Shown here piece by piece: positions 18,616-27,934 of a DNA stretch of 64,000 nucleotides (the stretch's first letter is position 1; each line of letters starts with the position of its first letter). Origin of the DNA: an uncultured Parvularculaceae bacterium (GTDB lineage Bacteria; Pseudomonadota; Alphaproteobacteria; Caulobacterales; Parvularculaceae); the NCBI GenBank assembly GCA_913055785.1, contig CAJXLJ010000013.1, positions 1 to 64,000 on the forward strand, in the 5' to 3' direction. The notes beneath the pieces were generated by a model, which was given only the letters and a program-made list of their open reading frames with translations, made no database searches and was not told the DNA's origin. The position numbers and the translations under genes are program-made.

Positions 18616-19545
18616 TTAAGCTGACTGCCTAAAGGATTTAGGAAGCCCAACCTCACCAATGTGACCGAACATGCGCACATCCGGCAGCGCGGTTTTCACA
18701 TACTCACGAACTTCAATCAGTCCTTGCGGATCAACACCAGTGTCGAGGCCCATCGCCTCCAACATAAACACCAGATCTTCAGTTGCGATGTTTCCGGTCG
18801 CTCCCGGCGAATTCGGACACCCGCCTAATCCAGCGATCGAGCTATCGAAAATTCTTACCCCGCATTCTAGAGCGGCGACAACATTGGCGAGGCCGGTTCC
18901 TCGCGTATTGTGGAAATGCGCGCTCATTGGCGTGTCGCCAACCTCGTTGCCTATGGCTGAAAAAACCTGTCGCACCAGCAGCGGGTCGCCATACCCGACC
19001 GTATCCGCCAAAGCGATTTCATCGACGCCGGATTCCATAAACTGCTGCACGATAGGCATGATCGAAGAAAGCGGTACTTTGCCTTCTATTGTGCAACCGA
19101 AGGCGCAAGACACGCCGCCTATCAATTTCACGCCTTTATCGCGGCCATTCCGTTTATTGTTCTCATCTACAATCCGCTTAAATTCTGCGAGACTGTCCTG
19201 GGTTGATCGCTTTACATTCGCATGATTAAAGCTGTCTGACGCCGACACAATGCAGGTCACTTTGTGAACGCCAGCATCCATTGCTTTCGTGGCGCCATAA
19301 AGGTTTGGCGCCAAAGCCGAAGCCGAAAACCCCGGCAGGGATGTCGCGAAGTTAACGACATCCTCAGCATCTGAAAATTGCGGGATGTATTTCACCGGTA
19401 CGAACGAGCAGATTTCCATCTCTTTCACGCCCGCCTCATATTCCCGGCGACACCATTCGATTTTTTGCTCGGTCGGCATGAACTGCTTGATGATTTGCAG
19501 CCCATCGCGCAGCCCGACCTCCCGTACTGTTAATCTATCCCTCAT
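18616..19545 (-). CDS. HMG-CoA-lyase-type aldolase (DRE-TIM family)
   Basis: This is a 309-residue TIM-barrel protein. The N-terminal VREVGLRDGLQ contributes the metal-binding Asp and catalytic Arg. SCAFGCTIEG, AHFHNTRGTG (metal His pair) and GLGGCPNSPGATGN, with the catalytic Cys, are the hallmark hydroxymethylglutaryl-CoA lyase segments. It cleaves tertiary 3-hydroxy-acyl-CoA esters, giving acetoacetate and acetyl-CoA from HMG-CoA. With the neighbouring CoA-transferase, crotonase and dehydrogenase it completes an activate, desaturate, hydrate and cleave sequence. A citramalyl- or substituted-HMG-CoA substrate is possible. Confidence 0.9.
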   Translation of the reverse strand: MRDRLTVREVGLRDGLQIIKQFMPTEQKIEWCRREYEAGVKEMEICSFVPVKYIPQFSDAEDVVNFATSLPGFSASALAPNLYGATKAMDAGVHKVTCIVSASDSFNHANVKRSTQDSLAEFKRIVDENNKRNGRDKGVKLIGGVSCAFGCTIEGKVPLSSIMPIVQQFMESGVDEIALADTVGYGDPLLVRQVFSAIGNEVGDTPMSAHFHNTRGTGLANVVAALECGVRIFDSSIAGLGGCPNSPGATGNIATEDLVFMLEAMGLDTGVDPQGLIEVREYVKTALPDVRMFGHIGEVGLPKSFRQSA

Positions 19546-19548
19546 CTC

Positions 19549-20343
19549 TCACCGCCCCTCAAACTCGGGTTTCCGCTTCTCATTGAACGCCAGTACGCCT
19601 TCTTGCCGGTCCCGCGTTTGTACAAGCGCGTGATAGAGATCGATTTCAAACTGCAACGCATCACGTTTGGGTATAGTGAGCCCTTCCCGCATCGCTTTTT
19701 TCGCCTGACGAACCGCAAGCGGCGCGTTTTCAGCGATACGGGCCGCCATGGTAACTGCGCTCTCCACCAGTTCTTCCTGTGAGAAGAGGCGATTTACGAC
19801 GCCCCATAACAGCGCCTCTTCGGCGGTAAATCGGTCCGCTGAAAAAATGATTTCGTTGGCGCGGCGCAAACCGACCGCACGGGGTAAATTCTGCGTCCCG
19901 CCTGCGCCCGGCATGATCCCGAGCGAAGTTTCCGAAAGCGCGAAACGCGCGTTATTCGAGGCATATGCAAAGTCAGCGGCGAGCGCGAGTTCGCACCCTC
20001 CTCCGATCGCCGCCCCGTTGACCGCCGCGATTATCGGAACGGCCGTATCGTGCATGCAAAAAAGCGCCTGCTCCATAATTCGATGCTGATGAACCCAGGC
20101 TTCGTCGCTCATTCCGTTGCGTTCTTTCAGGTCTCCGCCCGCGCAAAATATTTTTGAGCCGGCTCCTGTAAGCACGACAGCCCGCACCCCAATCTCATCC
20201 GAAGCGAGGCTGGTGAATAAGACAAGTAAGTCTTTCGCCATTTGGGTATTGATAGCATTGGCGGCGTCCGGACGGTTCAGCGTAATCAGCAACACGTCCG
20301 CATGCGGCCTCTCAATCGTCAGCGTCTCAAATGTCATCGTCAT
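19549..20343 (-). CDS. Enoyl-CoA hydratase (crotonase family)
   Basis: This is a 264-residue crotonase that keeps both catalytic glutamates: GGGCELALA for the first and SETSLGIMPGAGG for the second. It is therefore a credible true hydratase. Its start overlaps the CoA-transferase stop (ATGA) and it ends 3 bp before the HMG-CoA-lyase-type gene, so the three are translationally linked. It would add water to the enoyl-CoA to create the hydroxyacyl-CoA that the lyase cleaves. The tight order supports this more than the sequence alone does. Confidence 0.9.
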   Translation of the reverse strand: MTMTFETLTIERPHADVLLITLNRPDAANAINTQMAKDLLVLFTSLASDEIGVRAVVLTGAGSKIFCAGGDLKERNGMSDEAWVHQHRIMEQALFCMHDTAVPIIAAVNGAAIGGGCELALAADFAYASNNARFALSETSLGIMPGAGGTQNLPRAVGLRRANEIIFSADRFTAEEALLWGVVNRLFSQEELVESAVTMAARIAENAPLAVRQAKKAMREGLTIPKRDALQFEIDLYHALVQTRDRQEGVLAFNEKRKPEFEGR

Positions 20344-21527
20344 CGCTCTGTTCTTTCTTTGACGAATGACGAAAGGATACTTTCCGTATGCTCTCCAAGC
20401 TGCGGCGCTTTTCGCCTGAACTGCGGCCGCCCGCCATCAAACGTGACCGGTAAGCCTATCAGCGGGCAGTCATCATCTGGCCCGCTCTGCACGATGCCCA
20501 ACGCTTCGGTTTGTGGATGGGACATCACCTGATCAGCCGTTTGAATAGGCGCGTTAGGCACTTGCGCCGCATTCAGCTTTTCCGCCCAGAATGCGGATGT
20601 TTTTTCCCGGATGATTTTTGCAACCAACGGAATCAAAATCGCCCGATTGACAACGCGAGCGCCGTTGGTTGCGAACCTCTCATCATCCGCCCATTCGGCA
20701 GCGCCTAATACGGCGGCCAGACGTCGAAATAAGCCATCGCTTCCGGCCGCGATCATCAAGTAACCGTCAGCGGATTGAAACGCTTCATAAGGCACGATTT
20801 GCGCTGCGCCCGACCCCCATCTTTTGGGCGTCTCCCCGGTGGCGAGATATGGACCGAAAACTGGGCTCATCCAGCTTATCGCCGTCTCATACAGCGATGT
20901 ATCGATACTGCCGCCCTGGCCGGATGACTGGCGAGCAAATAATGCGGCGAGAATGCCGATAACGGACCACATGCCTGCGCCCATGTCGATGATGGAAGTA
21001 CCAACACGTACCGGCGCACGCCCCTCTTCCCCCGTTACACTCATGACGCCGCCGAAAGCTTGCATCAGAGGGTCGTAGCCAGGACGCTGCTTAAGAGGAC
21101 CCGAGGGGCCAAACGCTGTTAAATTACAATAAATCAGTGACGGCTTTTCACCACGCAGGGTGGCGGCGTCTACACCGTACTTTTCAGTTACGCCCGGGCG
21201 GAGATTCTGAATGACCGCATCAGCGGATTGGACAATGTATCGTTTAAGAGCATCACATTGCGCCGGATCCGCCAGATCGACGACTATGCTTTGCTTGTCA
21301 CGATTGTATACCTGATAAAGAACCGCGGAACCTTGGCGATAGGGCGGCCCCCAATCTCTCGTATGATCGCCCCGCCCCGGCATTTCTACCTTTACGACAT
21401 TGGCTCCTAACTCAGCGAAAATAAGGCCCGCAAACGGCGCCGCCACGCTGTGCCCCAATTCGACAATCGTCACGCCGGCCAGGGGGGCCGACTTATCGAC
21501 TGGTCTTGATGTGGCTTTTGGCGGCAT
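20340..21527 (-). CDS. Family III CoA-transferase (CaiB/BaiF type)
   Basis: This 395-residue protein has the family's opening (LAGVTIVELGHSVAAPFAG), the KVEMPGRGD and NRDKQSIVVDL segments, and the GYDPLMQAFGG motif whose Asp is the expected acyl-anhydride nucleophile. Such enzymes move CoA from a donor thioester to an organic acid without ATP. As first gene of the minus operon (11908-21527) it should activate the acid that the following dehydrogenase, crotonase and lyase process. It is divergent from the MFS gene at 21684, with 156 bp between them. Confidence 0.9.
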   Translation of the reverse strand: MPPKATSRPVDKSAPLAGVTIVELGHSVAAPFAGLIFAELGANVVKVEMPGRGDHTRDWGPPYRQGSAVLYQVYNRDKQSIVVDLADPAQCDALKRYIVQSADAVIQNLRPGVTEKYGVDAATLRGEKPSLIYCNLTAFGPSGPLKQRPGYDPLMQAFGGVMSVTGEEGRAPVRVGTSIIDMGAGMWSVIGILAALFARQSSGQGGSIDTSLYETAISWMSPVFGPYLATGETPKRWGSGAAQIVPYEAFQSADGYLMIAAGSDGLFRRLAAVLGAAEWADDERFATNGARVVNRAILIPLVAKIIREKTSAFWAEKLNAAQVPNAPIQTADQVMSHPQTEALGIVQSGPDDDCPLIGLPVTFDGGRPQFRRKAPQLGEHTESILSSFVKERTER

Positions 21528-21683
21528 GTTCGACCCTTAAGACGCCCGCCCCGGCCGGTTACAGCTGCGTCGGACAAAGTTAGTAGACCCTGGCCATTTT
21601 AGATGTTAAAACCGGGGGATTCCCGAGTGACAATATGGCAGGTTTCGGGGCAATGCAAGGCGCAACCGTGAAAGGCGCGTTTT

Positions 21684-23084
21684 ATGATTGACTCAGAAAA
21701 GCAAAATAAAAGCGCGGCGCTTAGCGGAAGCAGCGCCCCCTGGCCCAGTCCTGTTGCGGGCTGGTGGGCGGTTTTTGTTCTTACGACTGCCTACACCGCC
21801 GCCTACATTGACCGGCAAATCCTAGGCCTTCTCGTAGAGCCCATTCGGAACACGCTCAACGTCAATGACACGCAAATCAGCCTTCTTGGAGGAGCGGCAT
21901 TTGCCTTATTTTACGTTATTATGGGCCTTCCGCTCGGGCGCCTTGCTGACCGTGTAAACCGCAAGAAGCTTATCGCTGTAGGCGTTTTTCTCTGGAGCCT
22001 GATGACCGCAATGTGCGGCCTTGCAACGCATTTCTGGCACTTGTTCATCATGCGCGTCGGGGTTGGAATTGGGGAAGCGACGCTTTCGCCGGCGGCCATT
22101 TCGATCATATCCGACTATTTTCCGCCGAATAAACGGGCTCGGCCGCTCGGCACATACATGGTAGCGCTGGCGATTGGGTCGGGTCTGGCTTTTATCGTTG
22201 GCGGCCAGGCTATCCAGTTTTTGTCAGGAATCCCTGACTTATCAATCCCCCTGATCGGAACGATTGAACCATGGCAAGCCGCATTCATGATTGTCGGCTT
22301 ACCGGGCCTTTTACTCGTTCCGTTAGTTCTGCTCGTAGGCGAACCGAAACGACGCGGCATACGGCCCGCCGCAGCCGCCAGCGCCAGTCAAGGCAAGAAG
22401 GGGCTCGAAATTCCCCTGAAAGAAGTTGCGCGTTTCGTATTCGTTGAAAACCGCAACACATTCATGCTCATTTTTCTTTCTTTCGGTTTACTAGGGCTGC
22501 ATTCGCTGACCTTGACCATGTGGCTGCCGCCTTTTTTCCAGCGCACATTTGGCTGGACCACGGGTGAAGTCGGCCTCCGCCTTGGCGCCATAATTCTTGT
22601 CTTCGCTTCAATAGGCATGATCGGCGGGACATCAATCGCCCAATGGATGAGCCAGCGCGGACACAAAGACGCGCTCCTGCGGGCGCCGCTTTACATCACC
22701 CTTGTTATGACGCCGCTTGCAATTCTCCTGACCCTTTTTCCGAATCCATGGATATCGCTTGCATTATGCGTACCCGTTATCGGTCTCTCGTTCGGATTGT
22801 TCGCGTTCGTGCCGGGTCTGCTGCAATCGATCACGCCAAATCAAATGCGTGGGCAACTTGGCGCGCTGTTTTCTCTCTTCAATAATGTCATTGGCATGAT
22901 ATTCGGTCCGACGCTTGTGGCGTTAATTACCGACTATGTATTCAGGGACCCGATGGCGTTGAAATACTCTCTTGCTGTCGTTTCTGCATTAACGCTTCCA
23001 GTATCGGCCGTGATGCTGATATTCGGGCTCAAGCACTTTCGAAAAAGCACTGACGACGCCCAAGAGTGGATCGACTCGATGTAG
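21684..23084 (+). CDS. MFS transporter, spinster-like
   Basis: This is a 466-residue carrier with about twelve transmembrane segments. AAYIDRQILGLL in helix 1 and LGRLADRVNRKKL after helix 2 place it with the two other carriers in this window. An AAAGG site precedes the ATG. It is transcribed away from the CoA-transferase operon and converges on an ALDH gene whose stop codon directly abuts its own (TAGCTA). It probably supplies the acid consumed by the divergent operon. Direction and substrate are unknown. Confidence 0.87.
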   Translation: MIDSEKQNKSAALSGSSAPWPSPVAGWWAVFVLTTAYTAAYIDRQILGLLVEPIRNTLNVNDTQISLLGGAAFALFYVIMGLPLGRLADRVNRKKLIAVGVFLWSLMTAMCGLATHFWHLFIMRVGVGIGEATLSPAAISIISDYFPPNKRARPLGTYMVALAIGSGLAFIVGGQAIQFLSGIPDLSIPLIGTIEPWQAAFMIVGLPGLLLVPLVLLVGEPKRRGIRPAAAASASQGKKGLEIPLKEVARFVFVENRNTFMLIFLSFGLLGLHSLTLTMWLPPFFQRTFGWTTGEVGLRLGAIILVFASIGMIGGTSIAQWMSQRGHKDALLRAPLYITLVMTPLAILLTLFPNPWISLALCVPVIGLSFGLFAFVPGLLQSITPNQMRGQLGALFSLFNNVIGMIFGPTLVALITDYVFRDPMALKYSLAVVSALTLPVSAVMLIFGLKHFRKSTDDAQEWIDSM

Positions 23085-24554
23085 CTACTGCATAATAAAA
23101 GGATTTGGAAACTTCGGCGCCAGATTAATCCATACGCTTTTCGTTTCCATAAACTCTTCGATAGCCGCGCGCCCGTTCTCACGACCAAGCCCGCTCCGCT
23201 TGTAACCTCCAAAAGGAAGCTGCACGCTGAATGCACGATAAGTATTTACCCATACCGTACCTGCCTTAAGGCGCTTTTCAACGCGGTGCGCGCGCGACAG
23301 ATTTTCCGTCCACACGCCGGCGGCGAGCCCGTAATCCGTATTATTGGCTATCGCCAAGGCTTCTTCTTCATCCCTAAAAGGAATCACAGCAAGCACTGGC
23401 CCGAACACTTCCTCTTGCGCAATGCGCATATTTGGGGTGACGTCTGTGAAAATTGTCGGCTGCACAAAGCGACCGACACCCGGCGCGCCTCCAAGGCTGC
23501 ACAAAGCGCCCTCGGATTTGGCAGTTTCAATACACTCGAGTATTTTCGTGAACTGGGCTGCCGTCGTGACAGGCCCGACCTGCGTATCCGGCTTCATGGG
23601 ATCGCCCATACGAGCGGTGGACGCCTTCGCAATGAGTTTCTCGAGAAACTTTTCATATATCGATTGTTGAACCAACAGCCGCGACCCGGCTATGCATGTC
23701 TGCCCGCTGGCGGCGAAAATACCGGCAATGACGCCATTAAGCGCATTCTCAAGATTGGCGTCTTCAAAAACAATATTCGGCGATTTGCCGCCAAGCTCCA
23801 AAAGCACGCCCTTTGCCCTCGCGCCAGCCGCCTGAGCGACGGCGCAACCGCCAGACTCTCCCCCCGTGAAAGCAACTTTCTCGACTTTGTCGTGCCCGAC
23901 AAGAGCTGGACCGACTTCATGACCAAAACCGGTCACAACATTAAGGACGCCATTCGGGAAGCCCGCTTCAGAAAAAACTTTCGCAAACTCCAGCGTTGAT
24001 GCAGATGCATGCTCTGAAGGTTTCAACACAACTGTGTTGCCGGCGGCCAGCGCCGGCGCAAGCTTGAATGTCGCTAATAACAGAGGCGAATTCCACGGCG
24101 TAATCGCCGCGACAACACCTAACGGTTCCTTACGCGTGTATGCAAATCCGTCAGGGCGATCGAGCGGCACAACATCGCCAGTTACTTTGTCAGCAAGCCC
24201 TGCATAGTAACGGAATATATGCGGAATGTAGGAAAGCTGCGCCTTCATTTCCGAATAAAGCTTGCCATTATCGCGCGTCTCTATTGCAGCCAGATACTCA
24301 CCTTTCTCGGCAATGCAATCCGCCAGTTTATTGAGCATCGCACCGCGCATGGCTGCAGTAACGCCGCCCCATTCAGGCGCTTCGAATGCTTTTGCGGCCG
24401 CATCTACAGCCGCAAAGATATCGCTTTCACTCCCACGCGGGATCTGCGCCCAGTCTTCCTGTGTGTATGGGTTTTCCGATGCAAACCATTCGCCTGAATG
24501 TGGGTCGACAAAATTCCCATCAATGAAATTCTGGAACTTCTCAAGCACCGCCAT
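23085..24554 (-). CDS. Aldehyde dehydrogenase
   Basis: This is a 489-residue ALDH with Asn155 (TPWNSP), Glu253 (LELGGKSPN) and nucleophile Cys287 (SGQTCIAGSR). The C-terminal FGGYKRSGLGRENG is typical of betaine/phenylacetaldehyde-type enzymes. It is the last gene of a TonB receptor-SDR-ALDH unit. An alcohol oxidised by the SDR to an aldehyde could pass to this enzyme. Its stop directly abuts that of the convergent MFS gene. Confidence 0.9.
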   Translation of the reverse strand: MAVLEKFQNFIDGNFVDPHSGEWFASENPYTQEDWAQIPRGSESDIFAAVDAAAKAFEAPEWGGVTAAMRGAMLNKLADCIAEKGEYLAAIETRDNGKLYSEMKAQLSYIPHIFRYYAGLADKVTGDVVPLDRPDGFAYTRKEPLGVVAAITPWNSPLLLATFKLAPALAAGNTVVLKPSEHASASTLEFAKVFSEAGFPNGVLNVVTGFGHEVGPALVGHDKVEKVAFTGGESGGCAVAQAAGARAKGVLLELGGKSPNIVFEDANLENALNGVIAGIFAASGQTCIAGSRLLVQQSIYEKFLEKLIAKASTARMGDPMKPDTQVGPVTTAAQFTKILECIETAKSEGALCSLGGAPGVGRFVQPTIFTDVTPNMRIAQEEVFGPVLAVIPFRDEEEALAIANNTDYGLAAGVWTENLSRAHRVEKRLKAGTVWVNTYRAFSVQLPFGGYKRSGLGRENGRAAIEEFMETKSVWINLAPKFPNPFIMQ

Positions 24555-24585
24555 TTAAACCCTCTTTCGCTAAGCGGTCGTACGA

Positions 24586-25368
24586 TTATCGGTAACGGCC
24601 AATCATGCCGGACAGCACGCCGCCATCAACAGGCAACCCGGTGCCGTTTATCATGGAGGCCTCATTCGAGGCTAAGAACAAAATTGCAGCGGCGACCTCT
24701 TCGGGCCGCACCATCCTGCCCATAGGAATTTTGGAGCCCATAACTTCACGCAACCTGTCACGGCCGCCCAGTTCAACCGCCATAGGCTCTAACAGTTCCG
24801 TATCTGTTGATGTCGGCTCGACTGCATTGCAGCGAATGTCTAGCTTTTCGTTCGCCGCCGCCAGCGCGACACTTCTGGTCAGCAACTTTAGACCGCCTTT
24901 GCTGGCGCTATAAGCTGCTCCATCTTCTGTCGACCAATGCGCTGCAACCGAGGAAACATTTACTATCGACCCAGGCTTTCCCAGCATCCGCATGGTGCGA
25001 AATGCATGCTTACAACCGAGAAACGAACCTGTAAGATTAACAGCAATGACTTTATTCCAGGATTCAAGACTGCATTCATCTAACCTGGCCCGCGCGCCTA
25101 CCCCCGCCGAATTCACGACGACGTCTAGCCGTCCCGTGAGAGCAACTGCTTCATCTGTCGCTTCTATCCAGTTCGCCTCTTTCGTAACATCAAGACGCTT
25201 ATATGCGGATCTGGGACCGAGATCACGCACCGCCTGACGGCCCAATTCTTCATTAACATCCGCAACAACAACAAAGGCGCCTTCATTGATGAAAGCAGCG
25301 CATGCGGCTCGCCCAATACCGGAAGCCCCCCCGGAAACAACAACTGTATGTGATGTAAAGCGCTGCAT
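24586..25368 (-). CDS. Short-chain dehydrogenase/reductase
   Basis: This is a 260-residue classical SDR. Its cofactor motif GGASGIG is near residue 14, NSAG is at the usual place, and the catalytic Ser and YSASK are intact. The Asp after beta-strand 2 (VVADVNEE) predicts NAD preference. It lies 31 bp upstream of the ALDH gene on the same strand, consistent with sequential alcohol and aldehyde oxidation. It sits after the terminator that follows the TonB gene, so part of its expression must come from readthrough or its own promoter. Confidence 0.87.
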   Translation of the reverse strand: MQRFTSHTVVVSGGASGIGRAACAAFINEGAFVVVADVNEELGRQAVRDLGPRSAYKRLDVTKEANWIEATDEAVALTGRLDVVVNSAGVGARARLDECSLESWNKVIAVNLTGSFLGCKHAFRTMRMLGKPGSIVNVSSVAAHWSTEDGAAYSASKGGLKLLTRSVALAAANEKLDIRCNAVEPTSTDTELLEPMAVELGGRDRLREVMGSKIPMGRMVRPEEVAAAILFLASNEASMINGTGLPVDGGVLSGMIGRYR

Positions 25369-25380
25369 GGACGATCACAG

Positions 25381-25425
25381 AAAAGCAGAGAGGAACGCCG
25401 CATATCTATCGGCGCTCCCCTCTGC
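25381..25425 (-). terminator. Intrinsic terminator after the TonB receptor gene
   Basis: On the minus strand a 16-bp stem with two G-U pairs (GCAGAGGGGAGCGCCG against CGGCGTTCCTCTCTGC), with a 9-base loop, is followed by TTTT. This is a convincing intrinsic terminator between the receptor stop and the SDR start. It would let the receptor transcript end while some readthrough reaches the SDR and ALDH genes. Confidence 0.75.
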
Positions 25426-25443
25426 AACAGGGAGAGGATCTAC

Positions 25444-27702
25444 TCAGTTAAACGCGTAACTTACTTCCACGCCAAACGTGCGAGGCATGCCCGTTGCGCG
25501 CAACACCCTGTACGTACTGGCGAGGTTGTTCACCCATGTCGAATACCGTTCATCGAAAATGTTCTTCGCCCAGAACGAGACTTGCAGGCCGGTATCAGAT
25601 GAATAAAGAGACGCCCTTCCGTTGACTAACGTAAAGCCCCCTGATTCGGTAACAGGGATATTGGAGATGTTCGTGAAGAACTTCGCCGTGTGCGTAACAT
25701 CGACCTGCACTGAGCCCATCATTCCGTTCCCGAGCTCTTTCGAGTAACGGATTGACCCGTTGGCGTTAACAGGAGGAGCAAAAGCCAGCTCTTCGCCTAT
25801 GGTGATATTGTTAGCCGGCTCAATGCTGTTCTTGATTTCCGTATCGAGAACGCCGATGCCGCCGCGAATATCCCACTCAGGGTTTGGACGCCAACGTATG
25901 TCGCTTTCAAAGCCTACGACTTTTGCATCAGCAAGGTTCGTAAGAGCAAAGATATTGCCCATCACGCCGCCACCAACATCAGTCAAGAAATTACCGATCA
26001 GTTGCGCGTCTTGATACTCATACCAAAAGGCGGCTGAGTTCCAGGTCACCGCGCCGTCTGCAAGTGTAAGCTTCTTTCCAAGCTCAAACGCGTAGACTTT
26101 TTCTTCGTCAAAGGCGGTGATTGTGTCATCGTTTAACGCAAGGTTGCCGTTGAAGCCTCCGCTCTTGAACCCGCGCGAGGCGCTAAAATAAATCAGCGTG
26201 TTATCGTTGGGCGTGAAGTCAATTCCGATCTTGCCTGAAACATTGTTGAACTCACGCGAATCGACACGCTCAGAGGCCGGCACGCCAAATGGCTGGGCCA
26301 CGCCTGCAGGCGGCGGATCAAATGACACTTCGGTAGGCGCGGGATTTACCACGTCGAAAAACGTTCTGCCTTCGAAGTCACGTTTCTCGTAAGTATAGCG
26401 AATGCCGCCGTTTACTGACCACATTGACGAAAGCGCATAGTCAAAGTTTCCAAATGCAGCGAAGGTTTGGGTATCCTGAAAGACTTCGGTATTGATAGCG
26501 ACGCCTCTCGTATAAGCTTTCACTTCCGAGATTGGAGCATCGAGATCGTCAGTTTGATAATAGAGACCGACAATCCACTCAAAAGGCCCGCTGGTATCCG
26601 ATGTAAAGCGTAGCTCTTCCGAAAAGACATCGATATCGTTGACGTAATAGTCGTCAACGATAATCTGCGGAAAGCCGTCGGCGTCTTCGCGCACGTCACG
26701 TTCAAAATGCTCAAGACCGGTAACGGAAGTTACCGTGAAAGCGCCGGCGTCCCACTCGATCGTAGCGACGCCGCCGATGCCCTCAAGATCAAGACGGGGA
26801 CGGAAACCAGGAGCTGAGGTGAACGGATCCGTGTCCGGCTCCTGGTTCATGGAAAGGTCAAAGCAATCGGACTCACCGCCCTGAAGCGTTCCATCGGTGA
26901 AGGCGCTGCAAAACCCTGACAACATGGAATTCCCGCTGGGTAACATGTCGTATTGGGCGAGATCGCTGTTTTCTTTGCCGCCGTGCACATTGAGGTTGAA
27001 TTCAAAATCGTCATTCGGCTGGATATTGAGCTGGGCGCGCCAAGCGTATCTTTCAATCTCACCGTGATTTTGACCAAGGTGCCTGTTGTAGAACGGCCCA
27101 TCGCTCTGATTGCGATATGTACCGGAAACGCGGAACGCCGCTATTTCGCTCAGCGGTATATTGATGAAACCTTCAGTTTCAAAGTTTTTATAGTTTCCGT
27201 AACCCGCCGTAAGCTCCGCGCTAAACGCTTCCGCATCAGGCTTTCTCGAGAAGAAACTAACCGTGCCGGCTGTCGTGTTGCGGCCATAAAGCGTCCCCTG
27301 AGGGCCTTTCAGCACTTCAACACGGTCAATATCGAACAAACCGAAATTCAGCATCACCGCAAACGGGTAAAACACTTCGTCTACATGCACAGCGGTGGGC
27401 GAACTGTTATTAGGCGCAATATCATTCAGGCCAACACCTCGAATAGCGAAGTTCGGCACATTGTTGCCAAAGAGATTGACTGTTGTCAGATTTGCCGTTT
27501 GTTGAGCGATATCGTCGGCGGTTTCGAATCCGAACGCCTTCACATCATCGCCGGAAATAGCGGTAACAGAGATGTTGACGTCTTGTACGCTCTCACTCCG
27601 TTTTTTCGCAGTAACAACAAGCTCGTCGGTTTCAGCCATAGCTTGTCCGCCACACGCCAGAAGCGCAGATAAGCTAACGGCGGTCCACAATCTAGCGGTC
27701 AT
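25444..27702 (-). CDS. TonB-dependent outer-membrane receptor
   Basis: This 752-residue receptor has a signal peptide ending in GQAMA, followed by a TonB-box-like DELVVTAKKR. The plug includes the NFAIRGVGLND and VEVLKGPQGTLYGRNTTAG elements. The barrel ends with SYAFN. This type (the PQGTLYGRN family) is expanded in sphingomonads and relatives and often serves complex organic substrates rather than siderophores. It is the first gene of the receptor-SDR-ALDH unit and is followed by a clear terminator. The 232-bp region upstream (27703-27934) is AT-rich and presumably holds its promoter; I recognise no operator there. Confidence 0.93.
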   Translation of the reverse strand: MTARLWTAVSLSALLACGGQAMAETDELVVTAKKRSESVQDVNISVTAISGDDVKAFGFETADDIAQQTANLTTVNLFGNNVPNFAIRGVGLNDIAPNNSSPTAVHVDEVFYPFAVMLNFGLFDIDRVEVLKGPQGTLYGRNTTAGTVSFFSRKPDAEAFSAELTAGYGNYKNFETEGFINIPLSEIAAFRVSGTYRNQSDGPFYNRHLGQNHGEIERYAWRAQLNIQPNDDFEFNLNVHGGKENSDLAQYDMLPSGNSMLSGFCSAFTDGTLQGGESDCFDLSMNQEPDTDPFTSAPGFRPRLDLEGIGGVATIEWDAGAFTVTSVTGLEHFERDVREDADGFPQIIVDDYYVNDIDVFSEELRFTSDTSGPFEWIVGLYYQTDDLDAPISEVKAYTRGVAINTEVFQDTQTFAAFGNFDYALSSMWSVNGGIRYTYEKRDFEGRTFFDVVNPAPTEVSFDPPPAGVAQPFGVPASERVDSREFNNVSGKIGIDFTPNDNTLIYFSASRGFKSGGFNGNLALNDDTITAFDEEKVYAFELGKKLTLADGAVTWNSAAFWYEYQDAQLIGNFLTDVGGGVMGNIFALTNLADAKVVGFESDIRWRPNPEWDIRGGIGVLDTEIKNSIEPANNITIGEELAFAPPVNANGSIRYSKELGNGMMGSVQVDVTHTAKFFTNISNIPVTESGGFTLVNGRASLYSSDTGLQVSFWAKNIFDERYSTWVNNLASTYRVLRATGMPRTFGVEVSYAFN

Positions 27703-27934
27703 AACGCCTCCCTTCGCATAACCCGGAGTTGGCCTATGCTAACCCTTGCAATAACTCAGCATTCCACGAGTTTAACAAAACCGTCAAGATAAAAACCGGG
27801 ATTCACTTAGTATTTTAGCTCAAAAGCCATGAGCGCGTCGCTATTTAATGCCATTTTATCCATATATTACGGCTGGTTATGTAATGGTGTGTCTTTTTAA
27901 TAACGGGTGAGACCCGAATTAACTGAGATTGAAA

